From assembly GCF_902806995.1 (NCBI RefSeq), contig NZ_LR777654.1, positions 124,001 through 188,000 of the forward strand: a DNA stretch of 64,000 bases, read 5' to 3'. Below are positions 25,701-33,284 of the stretch, one piece after another. Position numbers and translations under genes: made by a program. Position 1 is the first letter of the stretch; every line of letters starts with the position of its first letter. This DNA comes from Chlamydiifrater volucris. GTDB lineage: Bacteria > Chlamydiota > Chlamydiia > Chlamydiales > Chlamydiaceae. The notes under the pieces are model-generated. The model was not told the origin of the DNA. It saw nothing but the letters and a program-made list of their open reading frames with translations, and searched no databases.

Positions 25701-28326
25701 TAGCGGTGATCAAAAAGTTCATTCTGGGGGAGGAGCTGTATTGGCGAAAAAATCAGTGTCTCTAGAAGGAAATGAAAGGATAATTTTCAGCTATAACATT
25801 GCTTCCGGAGGGAAATCCTTAGGAGGAGCTATTCTTTCTAGTCAGGTTTCTCTAACTGGAAACCAGAGAATAATTTTTGACAGTAACTCTTCAGGATACG
25901 GAGGCGGAGCTATTTATTCTGCAGGAGGAGGAGTTTCTATTTCTGAAAACACGGAAGTTATTTTTTCTAATAACTATTCAGGAACTTCAGGTGGAGCTAT
26001 TTTATTAGATGCTAAAGTCTTATCTGGAGATGTAGACTCTTTTCCCAGCAATGTTGCTCAATCAGTAGAGTCAAAAGATGTTGTTTTAGAAAAGCTTCTT
26101 ATTAGCAATAATTTTGGACCTGTAACTTTTTCTAACAACTATACTACAGAGGTCTTTACTGAAACTTCTCCAGGAGATTCGAAGACAGATCCATATTCTG
26201 TAGATACCCTCACTAAATTTGGTGGTGGAGTCGCCTTTCTCAAAGATCTCGAAGTTTCAGGAAATAAAGATGTGCTATTCCTTTTTAACAAATCTGATAA
26301 AGGTGGTGCTTTTTATGTCCGGGATCATGGAACAGTTTCTCTCTCAGCTGACTATGGAAATATTGTTTTTCAGGGGAATAGAGAATTGGGTGGAGCTTCT
26401 GATTGTATCTTCTTAGAGGGATCTTCTAGTAAAATAACTAAGTTGCGGGCTAGAGAAGGACATGCTGTTCAATTTTTCGATGCTATTATTTTTGAAAACA
26501 CAAGCAACCGGGACACTTCTTCGGGTGGAGTAGGTCAGATATTATCCTCAGAAAATCCTTCTTTGTCTATCAACAGTCCAGATTCAAACAGTCCTAATCT
26601 ATACACGGGGGTTGTACAGTTTGGAGGAGGGATTACGAAGATTCCACAGAAAGCAAGGTTAGAAGCTGGAGGGTTAGTTGTCAGTAATGGAGAATTATGG
26701 TTGCAGGGATTGGATCAAGTGAGTGGTTCTTATGTTCAATTGTCAGCCAATACTGTCTTTGGTCAGATGTCAACTAGTCCGGAAACTAATACTGTAACAG
26801 GTTCTGGAACACCTTCTTCTCTTTCTCCTGTATCTTCTTCTTACAACAAAAAACAAGTTTTCACTTCTTCTGTTTCGGCTTCTTCAGCTGCAGAAGCAAA
26901 CGTTCAGCAAGAGATAAGCCCTGGATTTAATTTGACTGAACTAAGAGTGGATTTAGCATCGTTTTCAAAAGATTCTACTCCCCCCAGGGTTGTCATAGTT
27001 CCTGCAACACAATCTGGTTCAAGCTCTGTAAATTTATTAACCCAAAATGAAGGTGGTCCCAACCTTAAATTTGTCTTGGTAGATTCCTCGGGAGAGTCGA
27101 TGGAAGGAAAACATGATTTGTTTTCTGATAACTCTAATATTCAGTTTGTTGAGTTCATGAAGAAAGGAGAAAATGGGAACCTGGAATCTACTAATATACC
27201 AGGATCTGGTAATGGCAATTTTGTAACATTTTCTTTAGGTCAGGGACTGGATAAAGGCCAATACGGTTATCAAGGAACTTGGGATGTTAAGTCCCTTACC
27301 AACGGCTCTGTCCAAGTCCAATGGACAAGGACAGGATATTCTTTAAATCCAAATAAAGATGGATCTGTTGTTGCCAATGGTTTATGGAGTCAGTACACTG
27401 ACGCTAGAGGAATTAAGGGACAAATTTTCCACAACCACGTAACGGATCAGAGAATGGAAATGGACTTCTTCACCAACGTGTGGGGAGCAGGATTAGGTCA
27501 ATTTGTCAACAGTGTTGTTGTTGGTGATGTTGATGGTTTTGTCCATAGAGCTGGTGGTTATGTTTTAGGTATGGATACAGAAATTATCCAAGACTTTTTA
27601 GTTGGGGGCAGTTTTGCTCAAACTTTCGGATATACCGACAGTCGGCTTCACAGTATTCGTTGCTCTGAGAGAGGTTATATAGGATCTGTGTACGCAGGAA
27701 TTTCCCATTATGGAAGAGGTTCTGGTACATGGATGTTTAAAGGAGCGGTCCTGTATGGGAATATAGGTAACGATATGTCTGTAGATTATGGATCTAATTT
27801 AGGTGTGTCTAAAGGTTCTTGGTCGGACCATTCTCTGTTGGCCTCTGTTAGAGTGGATCGCAAGAAGTTTTCCAACTCTCGATCATTCTCTTCAGCTATG
27901 ATTACTGCGTGGGCACCTTTTGTCGAAGTGGAATATGCTTTTATTGATCAAATGCCTTTCCTGGAAGTCGGTGGGACTCAAGTTAGGGATTTTGAAAAAG
28001 GTAAATTACAAAATCTTGCGGTCCCTATGGGGATCACTTTTGAGAACTATTACTCGAGGGGCACAAAATCAGAGTCTTTAAGTTTTTCTGTAGCTTATAG
28101 TCCTGATGCTTACCGAAGAAATCCTAAAGGATCCGCTACGGTTGTTGAGGCTAAGCATTCCTGGATTACTAGAGGTTGTAAATGGCCTCGACATGCCGTT
28201 CGTTGTCGATTGGATAACAATACGGAATGGAATGAATCTTTGGGAACATACATAAGCTTTGAATATGAAGGTAGAAGGCATGTAGCTTCTTACAACTTCA
28301 GTGGTGGGGCTCGCCTAATTTTCTAG
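22771..28326 (+). CDS. pmpD: Polymorphic outer membrane autotransporter, PmpD type, with acidic N-terminal extension
   Basis: A 1851-residue type V-secreted surface adhesin. The signal peptide is MKNRYISSFSQSVILAIVAS. Residues about 57-228 and 278-350 are highly acidic and Ser/Pro/Gln-rich, probably disordered, with a small ordered block between. The passenger (about 350-1330) carries at least a dozen GGA(I/V/L) motifs and many FSxN or FxxN motifs, the Pmp repeat signature of a beta-helix. A Ser-rich linker (about 1345-1385) leads to the Pmp middle domain and a C-terminal beta-barrel of about 300 residues ending in phenylalanine (GGARLIF). It is longer than the 1531 residues I recall for C. 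trachomatis PmpD. The ATG at 22771 is preferred over a TTG at 22735 because it starts the signal peptide. Location after plsX supports PmpD rather than another Pmp. Confidence 0.93.
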   Translation: MKNRYISSFSQSVILAIVASSSLHADASSFDGKKFVATHFLYPFSQERFESNRYFSSAADSADAPPAPSLEDAEDASEEEHLDSIDHEKQSSDTSLQDLKSPSGEEDASSEEYHREGQISDATSAVGAVSEQPSQLSPSFPEGEAEKVVASGEEAQSPVISSPVEGHADVQPSPNSPPMASDSGSKESEISETENLLSSDSEHASPVNEGSSSEEKVAVGTGEETVESPCYTTQMLTSGGKNSASPDDLEGFQYCSQGNVVYEVLGGLAWNNVDALSQVNDVDQTEQSQKQNLSKDEDLKVNDGSSQGDVSEEAEVDNSQESDSEDRGGALHTDISQEDILVKSTPNSRSTACKEHGLAFCNTKSVLEKEVQSNCTVNGVVFSGKSKSDGLLFSNLKAKKGGAAVYSDADVIFENLQRGLTFSGCESSESGGAVAANNITVKGCNGITLTKNKTSLSPSSQESESGSALTALVKKVSPKDDLELGGGAFWAGEGLSLPNKEKIDPQDESEQQPRSGSIQFSGNSGTILVSQNTSTVNGGAMAAKTILFDSNIGNIDFSGNTADFSGGAISSSSSITFLNNKGGISFSENLSCKGSGNAPVKGFGGAIASSEIMFSKNNGDIVFLGNKSGVIEDGEGQEAITQALGSGGAISSQKCSFESNLGKVSFSDNTSSHFGGAIFSKEQVLGKGNLGKIEFSKNQARGSGGAVYCYPDSLSEVANVLKVLSEEQKIVNGRVTFLSNESGVSFSENSSKKKGGAIYAQGVSFSKNSGISFLRNTSVIAGGAIHCEHLPLASDRSEDSDLSEGDVVFSENLGGIVFEGNSVRVSSEKVVDGSISLGKIGGGAVWCKNFKLLNNKGICLFENNSLSDEDDSVGKIAGGGGVYGADSVSISGNMKGVVFSNNSVTGKSVSGEDKAPLGYLRLKTDSSKSLSKSASPVGLQNPFGGGAVSAGSFVLSGNKGDCSFSNNKVSNSGDSILSGDQKVHSGGGAVLAKKSVSLEGNERIIFSYNIASGGKSLGGAILSSQVSLTGNQRIIFDSNSSGYGGGAIYSAGGGVSISENTEVIFSNNYSGTSGGAILLDAKVLSGDVDSFPSNVAQSVESKDVVLEKLLISNNFGPVTFSNNYTTEVFTETSPGDSKTDPYSVDTLTKFGGGVAFLKDLEVSGNKDVLFLFNKSDKGGAFYVRDHGTVSLSADYGNIVFQGNRELGGASDCIFLEGSSSKITKLRAREGHAVQFFDAIIFENTSNRDTSSGGVGQILSSENPSLSINSPDSNSPNLYTGVVQFGGGITKIPQKARLEAGGLVVSNGELWLQGLDQVSGSYVQLSANTVFGQMSTSPETNTVTGSGTPSSLSPVSSSYNKKQVFTSSVSASSAAEANVQQEISPGFNLTELRVDLASFSKDSTPPRVVIVPATQSGSSSVNLLTQNEGGPNLKFVLVDSSGESMEGKHDLFSDNSNIQFVEFMKKGENGNLESTNIPGSGNGNFVTFSLGQGLDKGQYGYQGTWDVKSLTNGSVQVQWTRTGYSLNPNKDGSVVANGLWSQYTDARGIKGQIFHNHVTDQRMEMDFFTNVWGAGLGQFVNSVVVGDVDGFVHRAGGYVLGMDTEIIQDFLVGGSFAQTFGYTDSRLHSIRCSERGYIGSVYAGISHYGRGSGTWMFKGAVLYGNIGNDMSVDYGSNLGVSKGSWSDHSLLASVRVDRKKFSNSRSFSSAMITAWAPFVEVEYAFIDQMPFLEVGGTQVRDFEKGKLQNLAVPMGITFENYYSRGTKSESLSFSVAYSPDAYRRNPKGSATVVEAKHSWITRGCKWPRHAVRCRLDNNTEWNESLGTYISFEYEGRRHVASYNFSGGARLIF

Positions 28327-28352
28327 TTAGCGTTGTTCTCTAACTTGGTAAG

Positions 28353-28388
28353 AAAAAAGATCGATGGATTTCCCATCGATCTTTTTTT
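28353..28388. terminator. Bidirectional terminator between pmpD and lpxB
   Basis: Nine-base-pair stem GATCGATGG (28359-28367) with CCATCGATC (28373-28381), flanked by an A-run and a T-run, so it can end transcription from either side of these convergent genes. Confidence 0.92.
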
Positions 28389-28403
28389 TTTAGGAAAAGA
28401 ATT

Positions 28404-30230
28404 TTATTGGTTAACGATAGCAGAAATAATTTCGTTTTCAGAAGAGACATTAGATTCCATAACCTCTTGCAATTTTTGACAAGAAAGTCTTTGTTTTTTC
28501 TGCTCTTCGGGAGAAACAGTCTTTTCAATAGCAATGGCAATTTCTTTTGGAGAAGCGTCTATCTTGCTTCCAAGGAACTCGGGAAATACAATTTTGCTTA
28601 GGATTATATTTGGTAGACTGTACGATGACAGAAAGATTCTGAACAAATATTTAATGAAAAATGCATCTAAAGATCCCAATCTGCAAGTCACAACTGTTGG
28701 AGCTTGCATTAACGCTGTTTCAAAAACTATAGTTCCACATTTTGCTATGGCACATTGGCAAGATTTCGCAAGTTCGTATCTATACTCACAGGGAATAACG
28801 AAAAGACGGTCTATTTGTTCTTTCTTAGCTATTGCGTGAATGATTTCAGCAAAATTAGGAGAGCTACAGGATACGAAAGCTAGATGTGTATCATACAAAG
28901 AGGAAGATTTAAAAGCTTGAAGTTGAACGGGAAGATTTTTAAGAATATCTCCACGCCTACTTCCTGGGAAGAAAGCGATAAAATCTCCTTCAGGGACGCT
29001 GCACTTTTCTTTCCAGGAAGTTATGGGCTGATGATTTTTAATTTCTTGAACAAGCGGATGGCCCACGTACAGAACTCTAAGGGAAGAATCATTAAAGAGT
29101 TGCTTTTCAAAGGGAAGGAGAGATAGCAACAGATCTACGTTTTTTTCCAAGAAAAATTTTCTTTTTCTTCTCCAAGCCCATATACTGGGGCAAACATAGA
29201 AAATTATCCTTTTTGTAAACCTCTTTCTTCTTAGTTTTCGTATGATAAGAAAATGAAAATCAGGGAAATCAATGAAAATAAGCTTGTCAGGGTTTGTTGT
29301 GAGGATGAACTTCGTAATCTTTCTATAGAAAAAAAATATTTTAGGAATAGCAAGAAATACTTCTCTAAACCCGGAGATACAGAATGCTTCTGTAGGTAAG
29401 ATTACTTCCATGCCGGATTCTCTCATTAGAGGGCCACCAACTCCGACAAAGTGGATTTCAGGATGTTTGGTCTTTATTTTAGCTATCAAGTCGGCGCCAA
29501 GGCGATCTCCGCTAATTTCTCCTGCCGAAATGAAGTAAACGGGGTCCTTAGAGAGCGGGGGATGGAGTCTCCTTCGGTTTTTATATATTAGAAATAAGTT
29601 TGCTACTGGGGGAAATATTCCACAGCCATAACTGAGAATATTGATAGGATCTGCGACTCTAATGAAATACATGAGAGATAATAAACAACCAAGGAACCCT
29701 ATCTTCCAAAAAACTTCTGGGAAATTGCTGGTTTTGAAATGTTCGGCATATAGCCACTGTACAAGGAAACGGCTCGAAAAGATAAAAAGACCTAAACAGC
29801 CCACTATTCGCCACATAGTGTTAGGAGGGTTTATGGGTAGATTAAGAACATTAGGGGTAGCCATCCAACAACTATTTTCAGAAATGATGGCCTGCACAAC
29901 AAATGGGACAGAAGTTAGGATGACCGAGAAGATCATCAACCAGACAATCTTCAAAAAAGAGGCTGGATACTTGTTATAGAGATTGATATTCCTCAAAGAA
30001 ATTACAAAATTTATTGAGTGGAGTAGGGTCACAGGATACTGGCTTTGAATCATCCCATGAAAAATCATCATGAACGACCCAATAGCAGACAGGTACCAAA
30101 ATGTTTTAGGTACGAAGGACTGCTTGAATTTTGTGCTCAAGATCCATTGAAGGATAAAGGCAGTACCGAAGAATAAGTTAGCTATTAGCCCTAAGGGGTA
30201 GAGGATGCGGACAATACTCTCTGAAAACAT
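28404..30230 (-). CDS. lpxB: Lipid-A-disaccharide synthase LpxB with N-terminal membrane domain
   Basis: Joins UDP-2,3-diacylglucosamine and lipid X to form the lipid A disaccharide. The 608-residue chain is much longer than E. coli LpxB (382) because about 200 residues of membrane segments precede the GT19 enzyme: LYPLGLIANLFFGTAFILQW and ARFLVQWLYAEHFK-like helices of the LAB_N type. This fused form is the chlamydial norm. The enzyme part starts near VYFISAGEISGDRLGADLI and contains VGVGGPLMRESGM, IIFYVCPSIWAWR and FFPGSRRGDI. The ATG at 30230 fits the family beginning; a TTG at 30248 is also in frame. It lies between pmpD and pcnB here; in C. trachomatis the pair is CT_411/CT_410 next to pmpA. 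Confidence 0.93.
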   Translation of the reverse strand: MFSESIVRILYPLGLIANLFFGTAFILQWILSTKFKQSFVPKTFWYLSAIGSFMMIFHGMIQSQYPVTLLHSINFVISLRNINLYNKYPASFLKIVWLMIFSVILTSVPFVVQAIISENSCWMATPNVLNLPINPPNTMWRIVGCLGLFIFSSRFLVQWLYAEHFKTSNFPEVFWKIGFLGCLLSLMYFIRVADPINILSYGCGIFPPVANLFLIYKNRRRLHPPLSKDPVYFISAGEISGDRLGADLIAKIKTKHPEIHFVGVGGPLMRESGMEVILPTEAFCISGFREVFLAIPKIFFFYRKITKFILTTNPDKLIFIDFPDFHFLIIRKLRRKRFTKRIIFYVCPSIWAWRRKRKFFLEKNVDLLLSLLPFEKQLFNDSSLRVLYVGHPLVQEIKNHQPITSWKEKCSVPEGDFIAFFPGSRRGDILKNLPVQLQAFKSSSLYDTHLAFVSCSSPNFAEIIHAIAKKEQIDRLFVIPCEYRYELAKSCQCAIAKCGTIVFETALMQAPTVVTCRLGSLDAFFIKYLFRIFLSSYSLPNIILSKIVFPEFLGSKIDASPKEIAIAIEKTVSPEEQKKQRLSCQKLQEVMESNVSSENEIISAIVNQ

Positions 30231-30279
30231 AACGCAGTCACTATTCAACTAAATTCTTTGCAGGATAGAAGTACTGTTT

Positions 30280-31512
30280 TCACCATTCTGTTTTTTCTGG
30301 GTCCCAATGGGTAAACCAAGCTCTGTAAGCAGAGATCCATTTTGAGTCTACTAAGCTTCTGAGTTTAAGGAGTAACAGAGCTTCTGGGAACCGGGAATGT
30401 TGTAACAACTTTTTGTTAAAAAAATTTCGCTTTTTGGAAACTTTGAGGGGCGTCAGCCGGTACTGCATCTGTATTAGAAGGGTAGTGAGAATGAAGTTTT
30501 TTTTCGAGCAGCTAGTGAAGGAGTTTGCAAAGAGTTTCTCCAGGAATTTTCTAATGAATTCGAAGGTTTCCGTTAGATTAATACCTTTGTGCTTTTGGTA
30601 GATGTAGTGAACGTTGAAATTGACTATAGGAAAGAGGAAGGTCGCGAGAAGAAAATGTCGATCAGGCTGTAGGTTTTCCTTTTTTACCAAATGGTCCACA
30701 TTTCTTAGTAAAGAGAAGGTTTGTTCTTGGATAATGGGGCTCAAATTGAAAGCTTTGTCAATATAAGGGAACAAGACAGTCAGCATTCCCCAGTCTTTAA
30801 GCAATCTAAAGAAAGCTTCAGCGTATCCTGACCCTAGCATTTTTAAGAGTTCCTCAAAAACACGTGTTTGAGAGCTCTTTGTTAGCTCATAACGATGAGC
30901 GGTAAGGGCTAGAGAAGTTTCCTTATCTACAGAGAAAGGGTAGCGAGCCAGAATTTTAAGCAAACGTAACATTCTCACAGGGTCTTGCTTGAATCGGACA
31001 ACAGGGTCTCCTATCGTCTGCAAGAAATTATTTTTGATATCTTCAAAACCACCTGTGTAGTCGATAATTACTTTCTCAAAGGGGTCAAAGAATAGGCCGT
31101 TAATAGTAAAATCTCTTCGCAAGACGTCTTCTTCGGGGGTTCCCCAAAGGTTATCTTTAGTGATTAAAGAATCCTCATCTGGGTTTCCAGCTCTGAAAGT
31201 AGAAACTTCTATAATTTGATTAGAAAACCGGATATGAGCCAGTCTAAAACGCTTGCCCACGAGGATACAGTTTTTAAAAATTATTTTAATCTCTTCAGGT
31301 TTTGCTGAAGTAGAAACATCAAAGTCTTTGGGAGTTTCCTTGAGTAAGAGGTCCCGGATGCATCCACCAACAAGGTAGGCAGTGTGTCCGGCTTTTCGAA
31401 GAGTTTTTATTACGGAGAGAGCGTTGGTAGAGAGGTCTTCCAGTTGAATTCCGTGCACTTCTTGGGAGTATATTACGGGAACTAAAGGAAACCCAGTGTG
31501 TTGCTTTGACAA
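30280..31512 (-). CDS. pcnB: Poly(A) polymerase / tRNA nucleotidyltransferase family protein
   Basis: A class II nucleotidyltransferase. The N-terminal catalytic region has YLVGGCIRDLLLKETPKDFD with the GG-x-VRD-like motif and DxD metal site, then RRDFTINGLFFD and DPVRMLRLLKILARYPF. The later part, ARVFEELLKML-type and WGMLTVLFPYI, resembles bacterial poly(A) polymerase I more than CCA-adding enzymes; the label rests on that. No ATG is available near the start. TTG codons occur at 31518 and 31512; the latter is chosen because AGGGG lies at seven bases instead of one, giving 410 residues. It is upstream of lpxB with a 49-base gap, probably one unit, and divergent from glmM. Confidence 0.88.
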   Translation of the reverse strand: MSKQHTGFPLVPVIYSQEVHGIQLEDLSTNALSVIKTLRKAGHTAYLVGGCIRDLLLKETPKDFDVSTSAKPEEIKIIFKNCILVGKRFRLAHIRFSNQIIEVSTFRAGNPDEDSLITKDNLWGTPEEDVLRRDFTINGLFFDPFEKVIIDYTGGFEDIKNNFLQTIGDPVVRFKQDPVRMLRLLKILARYPFSVDKETSLALTAHRYELTKSSQTRVFEELLKMLGSGYAEAFFRLLKDWGMLTVLFPYIDKAFNLSPIIQEQTFSLLRNVDHLVKKENLQPDRHFLLATFLFPIVNFNVHYIYQKHKGINLTETFEFIRKFLEKLFANSFTSCSKKNFILTTLLIQMQYRLTPLKVSKKRNFFNKKLLQHSRFPEALLLLKLRSLVDSKWISAYRAWFTHWDPEKTEW

Positions 31513-31865
31513 TTCCAAACCCCTGCTACTATAGAAACTTAATTGCTGTCCTATCCAAGGCCATTATATCGATAATGATGGTTAAATGTCTCGGAAGAAA
31601 AAGATCTTTTTCTTATGCTACGGGACGGAAGATGGGTCATGAGTTAGACCGGTATTGGGTCTCATATTGAAGTAAAGTCTTAGATATCGTGTAAACGTTT
31701 TATTTCCATGCTGATATGCAATGATTTAGCTCTTCTTGGAGTGACTTGTAGGAACGGCCTTGAAGTTTACTGTTGTTAGGCTCTATAAGACGCTTAAATG
31801 CATTTTTGGTGTTATTTTGCCTCATTAGAGGCAACGAAGAAATGGTTTTGGTATTCGGGTTTTGA
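31513..31865 (+). promoter_or_regulatory. pcnB/glmM divergent region with palindrome and leader hairpin
   Basis: About 350 bases without a supported gene. It holds a perfect 20-base palindrome, AAGAAAAAGATCTTTTTCTT, at 31595-31614, and a hairpin TTGCCTC-ATTA-GAGGCAA at 31817-31834, 31 bases before the glmM start. No convincing promoter hexamers were found. A regulatory function of the repeats is inference. Confidence 0.4.
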
Positions 31866-33275
31866 ATGGACACAAATTTACTAGAGCAGAGCAAGGAACA
31901 AGGGGAGAAGGTGAAACTGTTCGGGACGGACGGTGTTCGAGGGCGAGCAAACTATCATCCCATGACAGTTGAAACGACTGTTTTATTAGGAAAAGCTGTT
32001 GCAGGCGTTCTGAAGTCTAACAAACCTTCTGGAAGGCAGAAAGTTGTGATAGGTAAAGATACAAGACTTTCTGGATATATGTTTGAGAGTGCCTTGGTTG
32101 CAGGACTTACTTCTATGGGGATAGAGACACTAGTTCTTGGGCCTATACCTACTCCCGGAGTAGCTTTCATTACAAGAGCATATAGAGCTGATGCGGGTAT
32201 CATGATATCAGCTTCTCATAATCCTTACCAGGACAACGGTATTAAAATTTTTTCCTCTGAAGGTTTTAAGATCACAGATTCTGTGGAATCTCGTATAGAA
32301 GCAATGGTTACTAACGGAGCGTTTGAGGATCTTCCTGGAGATCATGCAGTGGGTAAAAGTAAAAGAGTCGTAGATGCTTTGGGCAGGTATATTGAATTTG
32401 CCAAAGCTACTTTTCCCAAGGGAAGTACTTTGAAGGGATTAAAAGTCGTTTTGGATTGTGCTCACGGAGCTGCTTATCGAGTGGCTCCTTACGTTTTTGA
32501 GGAGTTAGATGCGGAAGTGATTTGCTTAGGTTGCGAGCCTACAGGCACAAATATTAACAGTCAGTGCGGGGCTCTCCATCCGTCAGTTATCCAAAAAGCT
32601 GTCATAGAGTACAAAGCGGATGTTGGTATTGCCTTGGATGGTGACGGTGATCGAGTGATTATGGTTGATGAGAAAGGCCATATTGTTGATGGGGACGTCA
32701 TTTTAGCTGTTTGTGCTCACGATTTAAAAAAGAAAGGTATTCTTAGTGGAGATCGAGTTGTAGCCACAGTTATGACCAATTTTGGTGTTCTCCAATATTT
32801 GGAGAAACTTGGGATAGATTTAATTCTTTCTCCTGTTGGTGATCGGCATGTTCTTCAGCATATGAGAGAGAACAACGTTTCCTTGGGTGGAGAACAAAGT
32901 GGTCATTTGATTTTCTTAGACTACAACACAACAGGGGATGGTATAGTTTCGGCTTTGCAAGTTTTGAAAATTATGACTGAGAGCGAATCTACGTTATCTG
33001 ATTTAACAGCTCCTGTATGCAAAAGTCCTCAAACATTGATCAATATCCCTATAAGAGAGAAAGTTCCTATCGAAGATATGCCAGAAGTTATCGAGGCTAT
33101 CAAGGACGTGGAAAGTACCTTGGGCGGTTCAGGTAAGGTGCTGGTAAGATATTCTGGTACGGAAAATGTGTGTCGAGTTATGGTTGAGGGGACGAAAAAA
33201 CACCAGGTAGATGGGTTGGCAAGGATTATCGCTGATGCTATAGAGGCTTCTTTGGGCCTTTGTGCTTCTAGATAA
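31866..33275 (+). CDS. glmM: Phosphoglucosamine mutase GlmM
   Basis: Converts glucosamine-6-phosphate to glucosamine-1-phosphate for UDP-GlcNAc, needed for lipid A and the chlamydial peptidoglycan-like septum. The 469-residue protein begins, after a short hydrophilic extension, with KLFGTDGVRGRAN. The phosphoserine loop is GIMISASHNP with S117 as the catalytic residue. DGDGDR holds the metal-binding aspartates, GGEQSGH the sugar-binding loop and RYSGTENVCRVMVEG the phosphate-binding loop. glmS follows nine bases later, so product and substrate enzymes of consecutive steps are co-expressed. Corresponds to CT_815. Confidence 0.95.
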   Translation: MDTNLLEQSKEQGEKVKLFGTDGVRGRANYHPMTVETTVLLGKAVAGVLKSNKPSGRQKVVIGKDTRLSGYMFESALVAGLTSMGIETLVLGPIPTPGVAFITRAYRADAGIMISASHNPYQDNGIKIFSSEGFKITDSVESRIEAMVTNGAFEDLPGDHAVGKSKRVVDALGRYIEFAKATFPKGSTLKGLKVVLDCAHGAAYRVAPYVFEELDAEVICLGCEPTGTNINSQCGALHPSVIQKAVIEYKADVGIALDGDGDRVIMVDEKGHIVDGDVILAVCAHDLKKKGILSGDRVVATVMTNFGVLQYLEKLGIDLILSPVGDRHVLQHMRENNVSLGGEQSGHLIFLDYNTTGDGIVSALQVLKIMTESESTLSDLTAPVCKSPQTLINIPIREKVPIEDMPEVIEAIKDVESTLGGSGKVLVRYSGTENVCRVMVEGTKKHQVDGLARIIADAIEASLGLCASR

Positions 33276-33284
33276 GGAAACAGT

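Noticed and set aside
24000-26400. Repetitive region as a CRISPR array or DNA repeat
   Set aside because: The repetition is at protein level (GGA and FxxN motifs of a Pmp passenger), with no constant-length repeats and spacers.
31700-31894. 64-codon reverse frame in the pcnB/glmM gap
   Set aside because: It overlaps the glmM start and leader hairpin and has no ribosome-binding site.
33276-33284. glmS ribozyme upstream of glmS
   Set aside because: Only nine bases separate glmM and glmS, so no such RNA can fit.
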